64,000 bases of DNA, from the NCBI RefSeq assembly GCF_001311925.1, contig NZ_BBCG01000006.1:1-64000 (forward strand), read 5' to 3'. The notes below the pieces were generated by a model. It saw only the letters and a list, made by a program, of their open reading frames with translations. It was not told the origin of the DNA and searched no databases. Below are positions 59,112 through 64,000 of this stretch, piece by piece. The position numbers and the translations under genes are program-made. The stretch is from Cellulosilyticum ruminicola JCM 14822 (GTDB lineage Bacteria > Bacillota > Clostridia > Lachnospirales > Cellulosilyticaceae). Each line of letters begins with the position of its first letter. Position 1 is the first letter of the stretch.

Positions 59112-59766
59112 AACTGTCACCTCTTTTTCTATAGCTGCATGTTTTCACTAAATTACATGTGCCACATGATTTTTGTCTTTTTTCTTTTTGATTTGAAATT
59201 CCTACAATAGCTGTAATGGATTTTGTAGGAACTAACATATTGGTTCTAGTTAATGTAAGTCCTATTTTCTTCTCAGTTTGAAGTACATTTAAAAATGGCC
59301 TTTGTGCTTTTAAAGGTACATTTCCATAACCAGGGCTAAATCGCATAGTAAAAAATTCACCTTCTTTTAAACTTTTCATTAGCTCCTGTTCATGTTCATC
59401 ACATACTTTATCTATGAATACTGAAGCACAAGAATCTAATATCATAGCATCTAGCATATCTAAACGTTGCTTGATACCTATTTGTCTATCTACTTCTTGT
59501 CCTAATGTAACGGCCATAATATAACATGATTTAGCATTTCTCAATAGTCTCGCAAGATCACTACTTTCTACTTTTAATGCTGTATTTTCAAAAATAACCT
59601 CATCACCATTTAAACTAATATTTAATTTATGCGAGATTGCTTTAGGTTTAGCAATGTGTTCTATTAGCTCATAAGCTTCTTCTACTTTTCTGATTATTTC
59701 TTTATTGGCTTGTTCCATAGGCATACCTATATATCTTAAGGCATCTTTCAACATAATATGCGTCAT
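59101..59766 (-). CDS. Stand-alone methionine synthase activation-domain protein
   Basis: 221 aa. It resembles the AdoMet-dependent reactivation domain at the end of full-length MetH, with the SAM-binding-type segment FTMRFSPGYGNVPLKAQRPF (about 137-156). The C-terminus has a cysteine cluster (CGTCNLVKTC, then SC) absent from MetH and possibly metal-binding. It should reduce and methylate inactive cob(II)alamin in the neighbouring short MetH. Start at ATG 59764-59766 with AGAAGGG upstream. It lies between metF and metH. Confidence 0.88.
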   Translation of the reverse strand: MTHIMLKDALRYIGMPMEQANKEIIRKVEEAYELIEHIAKPKAISHKLNISLNGDEVIFENTALKVESSDLARLLRNAKSCYIMAVTLGQEVDRQIGIKQRLDMLDAMILDSCASVFIDKVCDEHEQELMKSLKEGEFFTMRFSPGYGNVPLKAQRPFLNVLQTEKKIGLTLTRTNMLVPTKSITAIVGISNQKEKRQKSCGTCNLVKTCSYRKRGDSCGL

Positions 59767-59794
59767 TTAATTCCCTTCTTTTCTACTATAAAAT

Positions 59795-60694
59795 CTATAC
59801 TCTTTTTACTTTAAGTGCATATAATATTCCTCTAATATTTTCCATAATACGTTTAGCTGTATCTGGCTGATTCATTGTATAAAGATGAATTCCATCTACT
59901 CCATGTGCTAAAAGATCAATAATTTGCCCTGTTGCATAAGTAATACCAGCTTCTTTCATAGCAAGACTATTATGTCCATAAGCTTTTACAAAGCTTTGTA
60001 CACTTTCTGGAAGAGTTGCACCACACATAGAAATCATGCGATCTACTTGTTTTGCAGAAGTAAGTGGCATAATTCCTGCAATAATTGGTACATCTATACC
60101 TAATCCCCTCGCTTTGTTACAAAAACTGTAGAAATCATCATTATTAAAGAAAAGCTGTGTAATCAGTGCATCTGAGCCGCACTCTACTTTATGTTTTAAA
60201 AATTTCAAGTCCTCTTCCATACTATAAGCTTCAATATGTTTATTAGGATAACATGCGCCTAATACATTAAAATCATAATTTTCTTTTATATACTTTGTTA
60301 ATTCTGAAGCATGTTTAAAATCTCCAAGTATTGCTTCATCATTTAAATCACCACGCATGGCTAAAATATTTTCAACACCTTTGTCTTTTAACTCTTTTAG
60401 AATTTGGTCCATGTCTTCTATTTTGCTACCTACACAAGTTAAGTGTGCTAGTGCTGGAATGTTATATTTCATTTGAATAGCAGATGCTATTTCTACTGTA
60501 TTATCCCTACTACTGCCACCAGCTCCATAAGTTACGCTAATGAAGTCTGGTGATAAACTAGCAAGTGCATCGATAGTACCAAAGATACCATCTAAATCTA
60601 CTTTCCCTTTAGGTGGGAAAATCTCAAAAGAAAATGTTGGGCGAACCCTTTGACCTAGATTTTTTTTAACATAATAAATCTCCCTCTTTATCAT
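59795..60694 (-). CDS. metF: Methylenetetrahydrofolate reductase
   Basis: 299 aa. MetF reduces 5,10-methylene-THF to 5-methyl-THF, the methyl donor for MetH. Motifs include TFSFEIFPPKGKVDLDGIF, FISVTYGAGGSSRDNTVEIA and ALAHLTCVGSK, with FAD-barrel residues throughout. The ribosome-binding site is poor, but it begins 4 bases after the upstream glycosylase stop, so coupled translation is likely. It is followed by the activation protein and metH. Confidence 0.96.
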   Translation of the reverse strand: MIKREIYYVKKNLGQRVRPTFSFEIFPPKGKVDLDGIFGTIDALASLSPDFISVTYGAGGSSRDNTVEIASAIQMKYNIPALAHLTCVGSKIEDMDQILKELKDKGVENILAMRGDLNDEAILGDFKHASELTKYIKENYDFNVLGACYPNKHIEAYSMEEDLKFLKHKVECGSDALITQLFFNNDDFYSFCNKARGLGIDVPIIAGIMPLTSAKQVDRMISMCGATLPESVQSFVKAYGHNSLAMKEAGITYATGQIIDLLAHGVDGIHLYTMNQPDTAKRIMENIRGILYALKVKRV

Positions 60695-60698
60695 TGAA

Positions 60699-61307
60699 TC
60701 ATTCTTTTTTTAATACTGAAACAAAAGAATTTTCTCGTATATAAAAACGCCACTCTACATTTTGATATTCTTCAGCATAAGGTATGTTAATTCGCTTATC
60801 TGCTACAATATCGGTGCACATTGGTGCTTCTTCTATCCATAATTCACCTTTTCCTAAAACTGATGTTGCATTAAGTGTTTTATCTATTTTCATTGCTTTG
60901 CATAGTTTACCTGGACCATTTGTCAAATCTTCTATCTTTTTAGATCGAACATTTCTATTTGCTCTTGCAAATCCAATACTCTTTTCATCCATAGGTTCTA
61001 CTGCTCTTATGAGTACTCCTTGAGGCGTATCCTTAACATTAGTAACAATATTAAGACAGTTATACATACCATAGATTAAGTAAATATAAGTAATACCGCC
61101 TTCTTCAAACATAGGTGCTGTACGTGGCGTCTTTTTTCCAGCATAAGCATGGGCACCTTTATCATCTTTACCCATGTAGGCCTCAGTTTCTACTATTTTA
61201 AAACGATATTCTTCCTCTTCTATACGCCTTACTAGGATTTTCCCTAGTAAGTCTCTTGCAACTTTGATGCTCTCCCTTATATAGAAGTCTTTTTTTACTA
61301 TACTCAT
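60699..61307 (-). CDS. 3-methyladenine DNA glycosylase (AAG/MPG family)
   Basis: 202 aa. It excises alkylated bases such as 3-methyladenine. Motifs are VARDLLGKILVRR, the catalytic-region VETEAYMGKDDKGAHAYAG, YIYLIYGMYNCLNIV and LTNGPGKLCKAM. AAGGAAG precedes the ATG. It lies between a YihY-family gene and metF in the same operon, though unrelated in role. Confidence 0.95.
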   Translation of the reverse strand: MSIVKKDFYIRESIKVARDLLGKILVRRIEEEEYRFKIVETEAYMGKDDKGAHAYAGKKTPRTAPMFEEGGITYIYLIYGMYNCLNIVTNVKDTPQGVLIRAVEPMDEKSIGFARANRNVRSKKIEDLTNGPGKLCKAMKIDKTLNATSVLGKGELWIEEAPMCTDIVADKRINIPYAEEYQNVEWRFYIRENSFVSVLKKE

Positions 61308-61323
61308 GCGTACACTTCCTTGC

Positions 61324-62169
61324 CTAACTCATTTGACGTATAACCTTTTCTAACTTCATTTCCTGATAAACTGCATTTACTTCTGCACCAATTAAAAGTA
61401 CCATACAGCTTGCATATAACCATATAAGTAAAATAAATACACCTCCTATACTACCATATAATTGATTGTATTTACTATAATTTTCTACATATATAGAAAA
61501 AATCAAAGAAAAAACATACCACTCTACAGAAGCAGCAATAGTTCCTAACCACACATTTTTGATTTTTAAATGTTTTCTTGGCACTATTCTATAAACGATA
61601 TAAAGTATGATAATCAGCACACAAAATGGCATAACCAGTCTAATTACATTCCATATAGGCATAACAATACCTTTATTTAAATCAAATATATTAATGACAT
61701 AATTACCTATATTATTCCCAAATACTAGAGCTACCATCATTAAAATAAGTAACATTGCAAATAATACAGTATACATTATAGATACGATTTTTGAGAGCCA
61801 ATATGGTCGTATAAACTTAGAATTATATGCTAAATGAATTCCTCTTAACAAAGCATTAACAGCTGTTCCTCCTGACCATAACGAAATGAGTACACCCACA
61901 GATAATAGCGTTGTACTGCGATACAAAATAAATTTGTAAATAGTTGTTTCTATAAATGGCATAAGCGTAGGTGGTACAATTAATGCTATATTATTTAGTA
62001 ACATATCAATGGAAAGATTGGCAAAAGTTAATAAACTAATTACTACAATTAAAAATGGAAAAAATGCCATTATCCAATAATATGCTATTTGAGCACTTGT
62101 AGCTGCTATATTATGGGCACTATATCTTTTAACTAATTTTTTTATAAATATCCCGAACGTGTTTTCCAT
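61324..62169 (-). CDS. YihY/BrkB family membrane protein
   Basis: 281 aa with about six membrane helices (starting near residues 28, 90, 132, 175, 205 and 240). The family pattern is visible: AATSAQIAYYWIMAFFPFLI, SLWSGGTAVNALLRGIHLAY, and the C-terminal YNQLYGSIGGVFILLIWLYA. The former name RNase BN for this family was a misassignment; its function is not established. It is first in the mpg-metF-metH group, 16 bases upstream of the glycosylase. Confidence 0.9.
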   Translation of the reverse strand: MENTFGIFIKKLVKRYSAHNIAATSAQIAYYWIMAFFPFLIVVISLLTFANLSIDMLLNNIALIVPPTLMPFIETTIYKFILYRSTTLLSVGVLISLWSGGTAVNALLRGIHLAYNSKFIRPYWLSKIVSIMYTVLFAMLLILMMVALVFGNNIGNYVINIFDLNKGIVMPIWNVIRLVMPFCVLIIILYIVYRIVPRKHLKIKNVWLGTIAASVEWYVFSLIFSIYVENYSKYNQLYGSIGGVFILLIWLYASCMVLLIGAEVNAVYQEMKLEKVIRQMS

Positions 62170-62261
62170 AAACTCTCTCCTAACTATGCTTCACTTACCT
62201 ACATTATTCCTAGCTTATACTATTATTTATACTCCCTATTCATACCAAGAAGAACTTAAAA

Positions 62262-62293
62262 AATAAAGAGATACCAAAAGGTAGCTCTTTATT
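62262..62293 (-). terminator. Terminator overlapping the stop of the small membrane protein gene
   Basis: AATAAAGAG.TACC (62262-62275) pairs with GGTA.CTCTTTATT (62280-62293), with TTTTAAG on the minus-strand side. The right arm contains the TAA stop codon of the gene at 62289-62771. Confidence 0.78.
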
Positions 62294-62771
62294 TTTTATT
62301 TTTAACTTCTTTATTATTATCTTTTAATGCTGCTTCAGCTTTATTTCTAGCTTTATCAAAAATACCCTTTTTCTTGTGAGTTTCAGGTAATTTTCCTGAA
62401 ATTACTTTAACAATGAGGATACCAGCAAGTTCAACTTTAATTTGCTTTTTAGTTGGAATACTATCGTAAATTTTTTCATCACACATAAGAGTATGAATTT
62501 GTGGACCAATTTTAGCAATTACAACTGGCATTTTACGTTTTTTGTACATCCAAGGAAGTTGTTCTTTCATTTGTTTTGGAAGTTTAAGATTATCTAATTT
62601 ATCTTTTTTCTTATCAATTACGAAAATTGATACTGCTTGTTTATTTTGTGAAATGAGTTGTTGTTGCTCGTCATATTTTCCTTGTAACTTTTTACCCCAG
62701 AAATATAGACCGATAATTCCAGCAACTAAAATTGCCATTACGACCCAAAAGATTATCCATCCTGTAGACAT
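62289..62771 (-). CDS. Small single-pass membrane protein of unknown function
   Basis: 160 aa. A single N-terminal membrane helix (about 5-25, IIFWVVMAILVAGIIGLYFW) leads into a basic cytoplasmic domain (about 40-140). It has YDEQQQLISQNKQAVSIFVI, LPWMYKKRKMPVVIAKIGPQ and a lysine-rich tail (KKKGIFDKARNKAEAALKDN). I recognise no family by name. It is monocistronic, with AGGAGG before the ATG, divergent from the cardiolipin synthase gene. Confidence 0.8.
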   Translation of the reverse strand: MSTGWIIFWVVMAILVAGIIGLYFWGKKLQGKYDEQQQLISQNKQAVSIFVIDKKKDKLDNLKLPKQMKEQLPWMYKKRKMPVVIAKIGPQIHTLMCDEKIYDSIPTKKQIKVELAGILIVKVISGKLPETHKKKGIFDKARNKAEAALKDNNKEVKNKK

Positions 62772-62957
62772 TTGGACGTACCTCCTTATTAATTCTATAC
62801 TACTATGTACATTTTTTAGCTTTTATATACTATTTTCTATGCAAAAGCTAGTTGTTTTAAGTATATCATACCCAAACTTATAAGACAATGTTGTTAATAA
62901 TTTTTGTTTTGCCGTATATACTAATACTAGTTCTCTTGTTCAAAAGGTGGTGCTATC

Positions 62958-64000
62958 ATGTTTCTTAATAATCTTGCTTTTACATGGATTGATATATTTT
63001 TCTTCATCAATGTTTTACTCATTTTATCAGTTGTATTCTGGCATCACAAAAGCACTAGCACAACTTGGTCTTGGATTATGATTATGCTCTTTATCCCCAT
63101 TGTAGGCTTTATTCTTTATCTACTTTTTGGCCAAGACCTTAGAAAACAAAAAACTTTTAATCAAAAAGGGGAACAAGATCGTTTCTTGGCTGTAAAGCTT
63201 TTACAAGAATTTTCTTTTAAACAATCACTTAGTAAATATACTAACCCTCTCATTTCAGCTTATAAAACACTTATAACTATGAACCTCATTTCTCATGACT
63301 CGCTTTATACTGAAGATAATGATATTACCATTTATACAGACGGCAGTGAACTTTTCACAACCATTTTCCATGCTATTAATAATGCGCAAAAATATATTCA
63401 TATTGAATACTACATTATCCACGATGATGAACTTGGTAAACTTTTTAAAAACTTACTTATAAAAAAGGCTCAACAAGGTGTAGATATATTTATACTCTAT
63501 GATGAAGTTGGCTCTCTTAAAACGCCTAAACGTTATTTCTATGACTTGAAACATGCCGGCATTAAAATTGCTCACTTCTATCCTTCTAAAATTCCATTTA
63601 TTAAACTTCATGCTAATTATCGTAATCACCGCAAAATATGTGTTATAGATGGAGAAGTAGCCTTTCTAGGCGGATTCAATGTAGGTGCCGAATACTTGGG
63701 CCTTAATGAAAAGTTTGGCTATTGGCGTGACACACATTTACGTATCATTGGCAGTAGTGTCGATCTTATTAATTTACAATTTCTATTAGATAGACGTTTT
63801 GCTACCCATGAAAAGCTCAACTTAGAAAACTATATTCCTATCCATCTTCCTAAACCTACTTATAAAATAGGTATGCAAATTGTCTCTAGTGGTCCAGACT
63901 CGAAATATCCAAGTATTCGTAATGCTTATATGGCTATGATTAACTCCGCAAAAAAATCAATCTATATTCAAACACCTTATTTCATTCCAGATGAAGGTGT
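62958..64000 (+). CDS. cls: Cardiolipin synthase (phospholipase D family), 3' end beyond window
   Basis: About 347 codons are present; the gene runs past the right edge. Two N-terminal membrane helices (about 8-30 and 38-60, ending YLLFGQDLRKQK) are followed by the first phospholipase D domain, with the HKD motif NHRKICVIDGEVAFLGGFNV around residue 220. The second PLD domain begins near IVSSGPDSKYPSIRNAYMAM, and its HKD motif would lie outside the window. It condenses phosphatidylglycerol into cardiolipin at the membrane. AAAGGTGG precedes the ATG at 62958. It is divergent from the preceding gene. Confidence 0.95.
   Translation, partial: MFLNNLAFTWIDIFFFINVLLILSVVFWHHKSTSTTWSWIMIMLFIPIVGFILYLLFGQDLRKQKTFNQKGEQDRFLAVKLLQEFSFKQSLSKYTNPLISAYKTLITMNLISHDSLYTEDNDITIYTDGSELFTTIFHAINNAQKYIHIEYYIIHDDELGKLFKNLLIKKAQQGVDIFILYDEVGSLKTPKRYFYDLKHAGIKIAHFYPSKIPFIKLHANYRNHRKICVIDGEVAFLGGFNVGAEYLGLNEKFGYWRDTHLRIIGSSVDLINLQFLLDRRFATHEKLNLENYIPIHLPKPTYKIGMQIVSSGPDSKYPSIRNAYMAMINSAKKSIYIQTPYFIPDEG

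Noticed and set aside
61324-62169. Ribonuclease BN annotation for the YihY-family protein
   Set aside because: The protein has about six membrane helices and none of the metallo-hydrolase motifs of true RNase BN/Z.

Overview
The window looks like chromosome from a low-GC, Gram-positive, endospore-forming, flagellated anaerobe of the class Clostridia. The evidence is AT-rich DNA, strong GGAGG ribosome-binding sites, spoIID/spoIIQ/spoIIID, a Firmicute-type flagellar cluster, a SAM-I riboswitch and L10 leaders. A relative of Cellulosilyticum (Lachnospirales) would fit, but that is a guess from protein flavour. Nearly everything is on the minus strand, so gene order below is read from high to low coordinates. 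I see no rRNA, tRNA, CRISPR array, origin or intact mobile element.

64000-55400: the start of a cardiolipin synthase (plus strand, cut by the window edge), then on the minus strand a small membrane protein, a YihY/BrkB membrane protein, 3-methyladenine glycosylase, metF, a stand-alone methionine-synthase activation protein, a short metH and UDP-GlcNAc 2-epimerase.

55200-47240: a complete F1Fo ATP synthase operon (atpZ-atpI-atpB-c(triple)-atpE-atpF-atpH-atpA-atpG-atpD-atpC). It carries two kinds of rotor subunit. One is an ordinary Na+-type c subunit. The other is a fusion of three c hairpins in which only the first keeps the ion-binding glutamate; the other two have glutamine. This is the most striking item in the window.

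47126-31760: a SEC-C protein, a hypothetical protein, a frameshifted mutY, two very large secreted fibronectin-III-like proteins with SLH-like ends, then ywmB, spoIID, spoIIQ and spoIIID. spoIIID leads into mreB(mbl)-flgF-flgG-flgJ (31554-28498), the order known from Bacillus.

28421-21980: a SAM-I riboswitch and metK, a lipoprotein, recD2, comF and a frameshifted yvyF-like gene.

21804-7365: flgM-flgN-flgK-flgK-flgL(frameshifted)-fliW-csrA, two flagellins, a glycosyltransferase, flaG-fliD-fliS, fliT, a second glycosyltransferase and a coiled-coil protein. Both flagellin leaders carry a matched hairpin presenting GGA, which fits post-transcriptional control by the adjacent fliW-csrA pair. Sigma-28-like promoters precede flaG and both flagellins.

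7320-780: rpmG-secE-nusG-rplK-rplA, then two decayed insertion sequences, then a tandem duplication of the rplJ-rplL module. Each copy has its own promoter and L10 leader. No rpoB follows within the window.

Three genes (flgL, the yvyF-like gene, mutY) and one IS remnant each look one base short. These could be real decay or residual deletion errors in the assembly.
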